Of a stretch of DNA of 12,149 bases, positions 5,647 through 12,149 are shown piece by piece. The notes beneath the pieces were generated by a model. That model was not told the DNA's origin and ran no database searches. It saw only the letters and a program-made list of their open reading frames with translations. Made by a program: the position numbers and the translations under genes. Position 1 is the stretch's first letter. Every line of letters starts with the position of its first letter. The stretch is from Acidobacteriaceae bacterium (GTDB lineage: Bacteria > Acidobacteriota > Terriglobia > Terriglobales > Acidobacteriaceae). The DNA lies in contig JASHVU010000367.1 in NCBI GenBank assembly GCA_030044455.1, positions 1 to 12,149 on the forward strand, given 5' to 3'.

Positions 5647-6873
5647 ATGGCCGATCGATTGAGGGTTCTCCTCCTGATTCCGCACCTGGGAGGCGGCGGA
5701 GCTGAGCAAGTGACTGCTCTGCTGGCCCGTGGACTCTCTGATCGCAAATACGAAATCCACCTGGGGCTGATAACTCAGGAATCAGCCCCCGTGGGAGCTG
5801 TGCCTGAAACCGTGATCGTGCATGCCCTCGGCGCATCCAGGGTCAGACGCGGCGCTACTCAAATCCTCAAGCTGGTCCGCCGTGTCAAGCCCAACGTTAT
5901 TCTCTCGGGCATGTTCCACCTTAACTTCGTCGTGCTCATGTTGCACCCGCTCTTCCCCGCGCGAACTTCGGTAATTGTCCGACAAAACACCACTGTCTCC
6001 GCTTCGCTCGAGGCCGACGTGCTGCCCTGGTACACAGGCTGGCTCTACCGCGTGCTTTACCGATTTGCTGATCAAATCGTCTGCCAGTCCCGGGCGATGG
6101 CCGACGACCTGGTGTCAGAGCTCGGGGTTCCGGTGGAACGGCTCGCCGTGTTGCCCAATCCGGTGGACTTTGAAGCTTTAGAGAACCTCACGGAGCCCGC
6201 ACCTTGGCCCGGGTTGGGCCCGCGTCTTCTCGCCATCGGCCGGCTCGCACCTGAGAAAGGCTTTGACCTGCTCGTGAAGGCAATGGCAAAAGTTCGCAGG
6301 GATTTTCCCCATGCCGGCCTGGTAATCGTAGGCAAAGGCCGCGAAGAGACTCGCCTGAAAACTCTTGCAATTCATCTCGGAATCGCCGATGCGGTTTCCT
6401 TTGCCGGCTATGTGGATCGGCCTGGGCGGTTTTACGCCGGGGCCGACCTGTTTGTTCTCTCCTCGCGTCGCGAGGGGATGCCAAACGCGCTGATTGAAGC
6501 GATCGCCAGTGGATTGCCGGTTGTGTCGACCCCCGCGTCAGGCGGTTTGGTTGACCTGCTGAGGAGACACACAAACGCATGGCTCGCCCCCGATGTGAGC
6601 GTCGACGGATTGACTCAAACTCTCAAGGAAGCCATTGAGAAGCTCGAAGCCGACACCCCTTGCTGGGATCGTCATCGATCGGCGAAGCTGGCTCGAATGC
6701 AGGCTCTTCTTGGCACGGGTGGGTTCACCCCTGAGACAACGCCCTCTGCGGGCAGTACCGGCGGCCCCAGGTCTTCGCTCTACGCCGAATACTGCGGCGA
6801 GTTTGCGTTTGAGCGCGCCTTCGAGGCCTATGAGTCGCTCATCGATGACCTGTGCACGGAGGGCCGCGCATGA
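5647..6873 (+). CDS. Glycosyltransferase family 4 (GT-B)
   Basis: 408 aa retaining transferase. The glycine-rich N-terminal loop LLIPHLGGGGAEQVT (9-23) is the classic GT4 opening. VRQNTTVS (111-118) and the membrane-facing segment LPWYTGWLYRVLYRF (126-140) follow. VLPNPVDF (168-175) precedes the donor domain with GRLAPEKG (198-205), VIVGKGREE (227-234), and the EX7E motif E276-GMPNALI-E284. After the EX7E helix a glycine-, threonine- and serine-rich stretch (about 355-376) interrupts the chain before the final helix, which is unusual. The layout recalls AmsD/PglJ-type enzymes that extend N-acetylhexosamine-linked lipids, but the donor is not predictable. GGGAA at 5639-5643 may help translation. 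Its stop codon overlaps the next transferase start. Confidence 0.9.
   Translation: MADRLRVLLLIPHLGGGGAEQVTALLARGLSDRKYEIHLGLITQESAPVGAVPETVIVHALGASRVRRGATQILKLVRRVKPNVILSGMFHLNFVVLMLHPLFPARTSVIVRQNTTVSASLEADVLPWYTGWLYRVLYRFADQIVCQSRAMADDLVSELGVPVERLAVLPNPVDFEALENLTEPAPWPGLGPRLLAIGRLAPEKGFDLLVKAMAKVRRDFPHAGLVIVGKGREETRLKTLAIHLGIADAVSFAGYVDRPGRFYAGADLFVLSSRREGMPNALIEAIASGLPVVSTPASGGLVDLLRRHTNAWLAPDVSVDGLTQTLKEAIEKLEADTPCWDRHRSAKLARMQALLGTGGFTPETTPSAGSTGGPRSSLYAEYCGEFAFERAFEAYESLIDDLCTEGRA
6858..6863 (+). promoter_or_regulatory. Ribosome binding site fixing the second plus-strand GT4 start at 6870
   Basis: GGAGGG is 6 bases upstream of the ATG at 6870. An in-frame GTG at 6852 would start before this site, so the ATG is preferred. 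The ATG overlaps the upstream stop as ATGA (6870-6873), indicating translational coupling. Confidence 0.75.
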
Positions 6874-8072
6874 ACCACGCCGCACTCATGATTCCGACCA
6901 TCGACCGCATTGGCGGCGCAGAACGGCACGTGCTCGACTTGGCTTCAGGCTTGCGCCGACGCGGATGGAAGGTGACGGTAGTGGCGCTGGCCGGAACCGG
7001 CAGCGGGCTCTCAGCGGAACTCGACCGCTATGGAATCGGGTACATCTCCCTGGAAATGCGCAAGGGCCTCGCCGACCCTCGCGGATGGCTGCGCCTGGTC
7101 TCCTGGCTGCGACGGCACAAACCCGACATCGTCCACGCCCATCTGCCTCACGCCGCGTGGATGGCGCGGTTGTCGAGGTTGGTGGCTCGCGTGCCGGTGG
7201 TCCTGGACACTGTCCACAGCACCTCAACCGGCAATTGGCCGCGCAAATTCTTGTACCATTTGACGCGTTCCCTGCCCGACCGCGTCGTTGCGGTAAGCGA
7301 TGCCGCAGCCGAGACGCACATAAGCGCAGGCTTGGTCGACCGGGATCGCCTGACTGTGGTACCCAACGGCGTGGATATTGAATTCTGGCACGCGGACGTA
7401 GCAAACCGTGAGGCTTTGCGCCGCGAACGGGGTTTCGGCAACGAATTTGTGTGGTTGGCCGCAGCTCGTTTGGAACCGGTTAAGGATTTTCCCACCTTGC
7501 TGAGAGCCTTCGCGAGGGTGCCGGGGCCGGCGCGCCTGGTAATCGCCGGCGCCGGACCCGAGCAGCCGGAACTGAACCTTCTGGCGAATCGAATCGGAAT
7601 CGCAGTGAGGGTCCGGTTTCTTGGCTTTGTGCCCGACGTCAGACCCTGGATGCAGGCCTCAGACGGCTTTATTTTGACTTCGCTGTGGGAAGGCCTTCCC
7701 ACAACAGTTCTCGAGGCAGCAGCGTGCGAGCTGCCACAAGTGGCCACCAGGGTCAGCGGAACTTGCGAAGCGATTGAAGAAGGAGTGACGGGGTTACTCG
7801 CAAATCCTGGAGATTACGCAGAGCTGGCCGAGGCCATGAATCGCCTCATGGCGATGCCACGCGAACAGCGCAGATCGATGGGCGCTCGCGCCCGTAAACG
7901 CGTCATTGACCGGTTCAGCCTTGAGGCCGCGCTCGATCGGCACGAAGCTCTGTATCGCGAGTTGCTGGCTGCGAACCCGCGGACGGCCGCTGGGTATCGG
8001 GCTCGAGCGGCTGAGGAGGCTCGCCTTTCCGATCATGATCCGGATGAAGCCGGCGCGTCGTTCCGCGCCTGA
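6870..8072 (+). CDS. Glycosyltransferase family 4 (GT-B)
   Basis: 400 aa retaining transferase. GT4 signs in order: MIPTIDRIGGAERHVLDLA (7-25) with the GGAE loop, DIVHAHLPHAA (86-96), VVAVSDAAAE (139-148), VVPNGVDIEFW (163-173), AARLEPVKDFPTLL (198-211), VIAGAGPEQPEL (224-235), and the EX7E motif E274-GLPTTVL-E282. The family core ends with FSLEAALDRHEALYRELL (349-366). The remaining 34 residues are charged and probably disordered. Bases 7915-8072 overlap antisense the C-terminus of the deacetylase-like gene. The overlapped part includes this conserved final helix, so it is the real coding sense there. It is coupled to the preceding transferase and the two probably act in sequence on one glycan. 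Confidence 0.92.
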   Translation: MNHAALMIPTIDRIGGAERHVLDLASGLRRRGWKVTVVALAGTGSGLSAELDRYGIGYISLEMRKGLADPRGWLRLVSWLRRHKPDIVHAHLPHAAWMARLSRLVARVPVVLDTVHSTSTGNWPRKFLYHLTRSLPDRVVAVSDAAAETHISAGLVDRDRLTVVPNGVDIEFWHADVANREALRRERGFGNEFVWLAAARLEPVKDFPTLLRAFARVPGPARLVIAGAGPEQPELNLLANRIGIAVRVRFLGFVPDVRPWMQASDGFILTSLWEGLPTTVLEAAACELPQVATRVSGTCEAIEEGVTGLLANPGDYAELAEAMNRLMAMPREQRRSMGARARKRVIDRFSLEAALDRHEALYRELLAANPRTAAGYRARAAEEARLSDHDPDEAGASFRA

Positions 8073-8808
8073 ATCTTGATCCGGCGAAGCGCGCATATGC
8101 TGCATTCTCGCGCAAGAATTCGAAAAGGCTCAGGCGCGAAGGTGGGAACTCCGCGAGCGCCTGGTCGACTGAAGTGAACTGCGCGGTGTGTCCGCGGGCA
8201 AAGGCAGCGAAATCGTCGAACTGTTGCGCGGTTACGGTATTCACGTGCAGACAGATGGTCCACAGACCTTCGCCCTTTTCAACGGGCCCCCAGAGCTGCT
8301 GCGGAATCCACGTGAACCCGCCCCGCAAAAATGGCCTTCGTGCAAAACCATCGGACAATACTGAGATTCCCTCGGCGCGCAGCGCTCCGAGGGTGTTGTC
8401 ATCGAATCCGTGACGTGGCGCAGCCCAAATTGTTGGGCTCAGCCCATGGGAACGCAGGATATCGAGACCGACCCGTATCCAGGTGCGCTGGGTGAGTGAG
8501 GAGACGCCGGCGAACTCACTTTCGCGATGCAAAGACACCAGGCTTCGGCCCCGGCTCTCAGCCCGATGCTGGTAGCCATGCAGGGCAATCGCTGCGCCCG
8601 CCCGCTCCATCGCCCGCATCCGTTCCCAAAAAGAGTCGTCGTGTTCGCTGACGCGAAGCTCGGGATCTCGATTGTCGGGAACAACTGCCAGTATCGGCTT
8701 TATGCCGAGCTCATCAATGAACGCGGCAAGCCGTTCCCATGGCTCGCGTTTGATTGTAGGGCAAAGGTCGTCCACACGAAGCAGATAACGAACCGGAATC
8801 GGAATCAT
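7915..8808 (-). CDS. DUF2334-type polysaccharide deacetylase-like protein
   Basis: 297 aa with no signal peptide. It belongs to the carbohydrate esterase 4/NodB superfamily in its DUF2334 form: the first motif RVDDLCP (D13, D14) in place of TFDDG, and the zinc-type HGYQH motif (H77, H81). It continues with WAAPRHGFDD (128-137), EGISVLSDGFARRPF (146-160) and WTICLHVN (183-190). These residues suit metal-dependent removal of acetyl groups from amino sugars in the polysaccharide or its lipid-linked precursor. The start is set by GAGG (8816-8819) 7 bases before the ATG, and it overlaps the flippase stop (ATGA, 8805-8808), so it is translationally coupled to it. The conserved part ends near residue 245. 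The remaining 52 residues lie wholly antisense to the GT4 end and are basic and proline-rich, possibly a read-through tail without function. Confidence 0.85.
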   Translation of the reverse strand: MIPIPVRYLLRVDDLCPTIKREPWERLAAFIDELGIKPILAVVPDNRDPELRVSEHDDSFWERMRAMERAGAAIALHGYQHRAESRGRSLVSLHRESEFAGVSSLTQRTWIRVGLDILRSHGLSPTIWAAPRHGFDDNTLGALRAEGISVLSDGFARRPFLRGGFTWIPQQLWGPVEKGEGLWTICLHVNTVTAQQFDDFAAFARGHTAQFTSVDQALAEFPPSRLSLFEFLRENAAYARFAGSRFRRGTTRRLHPDHDRKGEPPQPLEPDTQRPSAGSQPATRDTELRADRARPQG

Positions 8809-10190
8809 ATCGCGGCCTCATGGCTTTGCGTAAGCCCTTGTGATTCCGCACGCTGCAGCACTTTGTTCGCCCAGTACCATAGGAAAAAGAACGTGCTTAC
8901 GGTCCACAGCGAAGTAGCCAGCGCAATGCCTGCCACGCCGAACCAGTGCATCAGTATCAGGTTCAGAACAATATCCAGCGCCAGGTTGATCGCTCCGCAG
9001 TAAAGCACCAGGTCAGTGCGCAGCATCGCGACCAGAAACCGGTAGAAGACGCGGCTGGCTGCATAAAACGGAATCTGAATGGCGAACATGCCCAGCACCT
9101 GCGCCACAACAGCGGTGTCATGCGGTCCAAATGCTCCGTGCTGAAGCGCAACCCGGACCAGCGGACGAGCGCCGGCAATCAGCAGGATTGTCAAAGGCGC
9201 AGCCACGGCCGCAGTATTCCGAACCCAGGTTCGCAACATCGCCCGGCAACATTGCCATTCACAACGCGCGATTGACCGCGAGATAGCCGGAACAATCGCC
9301 GTGGAAATGGCGCCGGCGAGCAAGGCCAGGACGACGCTGACGAAACGGTTGGCGTAGACCAGGGCAGAGACGCTTCCAGCAGCCAGCATCGCGGCCATCG
9401 ACTGATCCACAAGCAGGCCGCACGATGCCACAACTCCGCTCAGCAGAACCGGCCCATACTGCCGGCCGACCTGCGCGACGGCCGGGCTCATGCCGTGCCA
9501 GCGAAGGCTGAAGCGATACCCACTGCGGTGCATCATGGTTGCCAAAATACTTACGTGGATCAATGTTCCTGCAACCGTTCCAAACACCATCGCCCAAATG
9601 CCGAACCGTTCGCCCAAGGTGAGCGCGCAGGCAATAATCGAGATCGAAATCGCAATGGGCGCAAGTGCCGGAAGTGTGAATCGATCGACCGTATTCAACA
9701 CTGAAGTGCAAATGGTCGCGATGCCGGTTAACGGCACAATCAGCAGCAGTGCGTAAAAAAGCCGGATCGAGAGAGCAAGCTTGCCGGGAGAAAAATGCGA
9801 GGCGATCAGCGGAATGATGGCGTGCGCAGCGAGCGCCATTGCACCCGATGCTGCGACCAGCAACAGTCCCAGCCACAACATTGCGCTCGATAGCAATTGC
9901 TGCGCGGCTTCGCTGCCCTCGCGCTCGCGCACGCAGACGAGCGTTGGCGCCAGCGTCTGGTTCATCGATTCAGCGATCAGATTCACGAGCAGGCTGGGAA
10001 TGAGTGCCGCCGCCAGAAAAGCATCCATGGCGTCGCCGCGGCCATAGACGCCGGCAACGGCAATCTCTTTGCATGTAGCGGCAGCCTTCACGATCAAGCC
10101 CGCTGCGCCCACTGAGAGAGCGGCGCGCAAGATGACGCGGTTTAAGTGCGGAAGTCTTGCCGGTGGCACGAATTGGACCGTACTTGGCAT
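8805..10190 (-). CDS. MurJ/MviN-type lipid-linked glycan flippase (MOP superfamily)
   Basis: 461 aa polytopic inner-membrane protein. The N-terminal portion shows the MurJ-family pattern: KEIAVAGVYGRGDAMDAFLAA (41-61), IPSLLVNLIAESMNQTLAP (64-82), where D56-A57-F58 and E74 occupy conserved places. At least a dozen hydrophobic segments follow through the chain. Its length is shorter than the ~510 residues of true MurJ, and its placement in a polysaccharide locus suggests export of lipid-linked sugar repeats rather than peptidoglycan precursor. It fills the slot that a Wzx gene occupies elsewhere; no other flippase is in the window. The gap from the O-antigen ligase gene is 14 bases, with a weak ribosome site, and it overlaps the deacetylase start by ATGA. 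Alternatively it is a second MurJ paralogue. Confidence 0.88.
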   Translation of the reverse strand: MPSTVQFVPPARLPHLNRVILRAALSVGAAGLIVKAAATCKEIAVAGVYGRGDAMDAFLAAALIPSLLVNLIAESMNQTLAPTLVCVREREGSEAAQQLLSSAMLWLGLLLVAASGAMALAAHAIIPLIASHFSPGKLALSIRLFYALLLIVPLTGIATICTSVLNTVDRFTLPALAPIAISISIIACALTLGERFGIWAMVFGTVAGTLIHVSILATMMHRSGYRFSLRWHGMSPAVAQVGRQYGPVLLSGVVASCGLLVDQSMAAMLAAGSVSALVYANRFVSVVLALLAGAISTAIVPAISRSIARCEWQCCRAMLRTWVRNTAAVAAPLTILLIAGARPLVRVALQHGAFGPHDTAVVAQVLGMFAIQIPFYAASRVFYRFLVAMLRTDLVLYCGAINLALDIVLNLILMHWFGVAGIALATSLWTVSTFFFLWYWANKVLQRAESQGLTQSHEAAI

Positions 10191-10204
10191 GAAGACTGAG
10201 CAAT

Positions 10205-11437
10205 CTATGACGTGATCTCGGGGACAAGCCTCGTCGAAGACGCCAATTCGTCAGCGAAACGTTGGTTGAGAAATGCAGCATCCCATTTTGACCTCGCCTC
10301 GTTGCTGAGCCGAGCGGCCAGCGCAATGGCGGCCAACAAGAACCACGTCGTACGGTTTTCCTCAACCGCGGCGACCATTGCGGTCACGCTCCACACCAGC
10401 AGCGCGACCGCAAATGCTAGGCGCACAGGAGCGCGCATCGCGGCAACCTTTCGCACCGCCAGCGCAAGAACAGCCGTCGCCAGAAACAGCGCGCACAGGC
10501 CGCCTGAGACAGCCAGAGAAAGAGCGGTGTTATGAGCTGTGTCGATAGGTGAAAGGTGCGACGCATCGGTGAAGGTTCCGGCGCCGGTTCCAAACACGGG
10601 CGCACGCACAAATGCGCGCCAGCCCGCCGACCAGATATTGACGCGCTGGTTCAAATCTCCATACCTGAGCTGAGCCGGGATCGAAGCCAGGCGCTCGAAG
10701 GTCTCGGCAGGCACGGCAAACCATAGCCCCGCGGCAACGGCCGGAAGCGCCAACAGGACGCCAATCGCAGTCCGGGCATGTCCGCGAAAGAGAATCACAA
10801 TGGTGCCTGCCAGTGCAACCAGGGCAGCCAGGAATCCTCCGCGAGAGGCGGTTAGCAAAACTGCAACCAGGCCCAGGGGCAGGTATCCGGCGGCCAGGAT
10901 GCGCATCGGCCAGCGGCGTTCACAGCCAACCAGCAGACCGGCAAACGGGAAACCAAGATCGAGAAAGCGCGCCACGTCGTTGGGATCCTGGCCGTAGGCC
11001 ACAAAACGGTACTGGCCTTCGGCAATGGCTTCCGGCGAGCTGAAGTTTGCCAGTGTCAGAATCGCAAGCACCCACGAGCCGGCAATGAACGCGCGCAGCA
11101 GAACCTTCAGGTCGCCCGGTGTCTCGGCAAACTCCCACACCAGCCACACGATCATCAGTTCCTGAAAATTGCCGCGCATCTTGGCCAGAGTGGCCGCGCT
11201 ATCAATCGTCCAAAAATATGTCGCGCAGAGCCAGAGATAAAGCGCAAGCACCAGCCACTGCATCATGCCCGGAGTGCGAACGCGGCCTGCCTGAAAGGCT
11301 GAAGGAACAGCCACCAGCAAAACCAGCAGCCCGGCAATACGCGCCGCATTGCCGAGCGGGGGTCCGAGGTCAAGCGAGTACTCCCAGGGAATCGCGAAGG
11401 CGAACACAACCAGCAATATCCACCCGAGCCTTCGCAT
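10205..11437 (-). CDS. O-antigen ligase/Wzy-like polymerase family membrane protein
   Basis: 410 aa integral membrane protein of the Wzy_C (O-antigen ligase) family, acting at the periplasmic face to polymerise repeats or attach glycan chains to a carrier. About ten hydrophobic segments occur. Landmarks: YGQDPNDVARFL (148-159), the short motif LLTASRGG (194-201), and the large periplasmic loop with RVNIWSAGW (265-273), APVFGTGAGTF (279-289) and D299-T-A-H302-N303. The catalytic-type arginine and histidine positions of the family are therefore present. A ribosome site (AAGAGG at 11442-11447) sits 4 bases before the ATG and overlaps the stop of the SLBB gene; the 9-base gap shows one operon. 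The choice between ligase and polymerase cannot be made from sequence. Confidence 0.9.
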   Translation of the reverse strand: MRRLGWILLVVFAFAIPWEYSLDLGPPLGNAARIAGLLVLLVAVPSAFQAGRVRTPGMMQWLVLALYLWLCATYFWTIDSAATLAKMRGNFQELMIVWLVWEFAETPGDLKVLLRAFIAGSWVLAILTLANFSSPEAIAEGQYRFVAYGQDPNDVARFLDLGFPFAGLLVGCERRWPMRILAAGYLPLGLVAVLLTASRGGFLAALVALAGTIVILFRGHARTAIGVLLALPAVAAGLWFAVPAETFERLASIPAQLRYGDLNQRVNIWSAGWRAFVRAPVFGTGAGTFTDASHLSPIDTAHNTALSLAVSGGLCALFLATAVLALAVRKVAAMRAPVRLAFAVALLVWSVTAMVAAVEENRTTWFLLAAIALAARLSNEARSKWDAAFLNQRFADELASSTRLVPEITS

Positions 11438-11441
11438 AGCG

Positions 11442-11447
11442 CCTCTT
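11442..11447 (-). promoter_or_regulatory. Ribosome binding site of the O-antigen ligase-like gene
   Basis: On the minus strand AAGAGG ends 4 bases before the ATG at 11437. It overlaps the last base of the preceding gene's stop codon, which supports this start and a shared transcript. Confidence 0.65.
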
Positions 11448-12149
11448 TAATACCTCTGCGAGTAAACGAGGCCGGAGTAGATGCTTACTCCGATCGTGGA
11501 CTGAATCGCCGACTCCAGGCTGCGATTCACCAGATTTTTGGCGAACGAATCCGGAACGAAAATAATGTCGCGATCGTGAATGGGAAGATCGGGATCAACG
11601 CCGCGTAACATACGCTTCAGGTTGAGAGCGGTGATCGTCCGACCGCCTTTCTGCTCGCGGATCAGAATTGCTTTGCTGAGCGCAGCATTCTGCGAGGGCC
11701 CCCACGCCAGCGAGACGGCTTGAACGACCGTGATTTCTTGCGCAGGATCGATTGTGAATCCCCCGGGGCGAACCAGATCGCCGACCACATAGACCAATCC
11801 CGCGCGGCTTACCTGAACGGTGTCGCCCGGACTCAATTCGGGGTTGTGGTCGCCGCTCGTGTCTGCGCCGGTGGGGTCGAGAATCACACGATGCGCAGTC
11901 TTCGGGTCATCGCGATGAAAGACGTTGACCACGCGACCGGCTCCAGGCGTCAATCCCGAGGCTGCAGCGACCAGATCGAGCAACCGATGATGGAGCGAGT
12001 ACGGGTAGATACCGGGATGGGTCACCTCGCCGAGAACGTTGACGTCCTGCGCAGCAAAGGCCGTAACGTGAACCGTGACCAGCGGGTGAAGCAACATTCC
12101 TGTAGCAGCCAGTGCGGCTTCGACGGCGTGCGCAGCAGCCGGCTCGTCA
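11447..12149 (-). CDS. SLBB-domain polysaccharide export protein (Wza/GumB-like), partial at its N-terminus
   Basis: The frame remains open through the right edge, so the ATG at 12097 is internal and 233 C-terminal residues are seen. The text fits the polysaccharide export family: a helix-rich start, HPLVTVHVTAF, then VNVLGEVTHPGIYPYS as the first SLBB beta-grasp unit with LLDLVAAASGLTPGAG. A second unit is LVYVVGDLVRPGGFTI with VVQAVSLAWGPSQNAAL. The later DRDIIFVPDSFAK stretch is the usual end of the barrel region. A final segment (about 20 residues) resembles an amphipathic or transmembrane tail. Such proteins form or line the outer-membrane channel for secreted polysaccharide. The lipobox and POLY_EXPORT domain expected upstream lie outside the window. 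It is the first seen gene of the minus-strand operon that continues into the ligase-like, flippase and deacetylase-like genes. Confidence 0.9.
   Translation of the reverse strand, partial: DEPAAAHAVEAALAATGMLLHPLVTVHVTAFAAQDVNVLGEVTHPGIYPYSLHHRLLDLVAAASGLTPGAGRVVNVFHRDDPKTAHRVILDPTGADTSGDHNPELSPGDTVQVSRAGLVYVVGDLVRPGGFTIDPAQEITVVQAVSLAWGPSQNAALSKAILIREQKGGRTITALNLKRMLRGVDPDLPIHDRDIIFVPDSFAKNLVNRSLESAIQSTIGVSIYSGLVYSQRY

Noticed and set aside
6635..7381. 248-codon plus-strand open frame spanning the junction of two GT4 genes
   Set aside because: It overlaps conserved motifs of both GT4 genes in another frame and is arginine-rich without domains.
8031..8040. Ten-base palindrome GATCATGATC near the convergent gene ends
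   Set aside because: Too short for a terminator and with no T-run; it lies inside coding sequence in both directions.
9259..9876. 205-codon minus-strand open frame within the flippase
   Set aside because: It is another frame of the same strand inside a clear multi-spanning membrane protein.

Overview
The window is a high-GC bacterial chromosomal segment. Its gene content and style point, by inference only, to an Acidobacteriota-like soil bacterium: a YtrA-type GntR regulator paired with a slipin, proline-rich small proteins, and an envelope exopolysaccharide cluster with an SLBB export protein. No rRNA, tRNA, transposase, CRISPR or phage gene was seen, and no gene-free stretch exceeds about 145 bases.

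Left part (1-4200), mixed accessory and housekeeping genes: a family 2 glycosyltransferase runs off the left edge on the minus strand (1-582). It is divergent from a small TlpA-like thioredoxin lipoprotein (644-1135). Next comes a compact plus-strand group: a YtrA-subfamily GntR regulator (1230-1646), a slipin/stomatin-like membrane protein overlapping it by ATGA (1643-2512), and two small secreted proteins (2529-2939, 2959-3282) whose second halves resemble each other. A promoter region with two adjacent perfect palindromes (1181-1193 and 1199-1218) precedes the group and is probably where the regulator binds its own promoter. An HMA-fold-like protein without the metal-binding cysteines (3318-3584) and an unrecognised cytosolic protein (3694-4200) follow.

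Right part (4265-12149), a surface polysaccharide locus: one family 4 glycosyltransferase on minus (4265-5503); two family 4 glycosyltransferases on plus, translationally coupled (5647-6873, 6870-8072); then a minus-strand run, read from the right edge leftward: SLBB/Wza-like export protein (partial, 11447-12149), O-antigen ligase/Wzy-like polymerase (10205-11437), MurJ/MOP-type flippase (8805-10190) and a DUF2334 polysaccharide deacetylase-like protein (7915-8808). These give a plausible pathway. The three transferases build a lipid-linked oligosaccharide at the inner face of the membrane, the flippase moves it across, the Wzy-like protein polymerises or ligates it, the deacetylase-like enzyme trims it, and the SLBB protein takes part in export. 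The initiating sugar-phosphate transferase and the tyrosine kinase/co-polymerase usual in such loci are not in view and may lie beyond the right edge.

The most interesting points are the YtrA-slipin-secreted protein operon with its double palindrome (no ABC transporter and no NfeD), the half-paralogous secreted pair, and a 158-base tail-to-tail coding overlap between a glycosyltransferase and the deacetylase. No clearly unprecedented system is visible; the YtrA-slipin group is the best candidate for something under-described.
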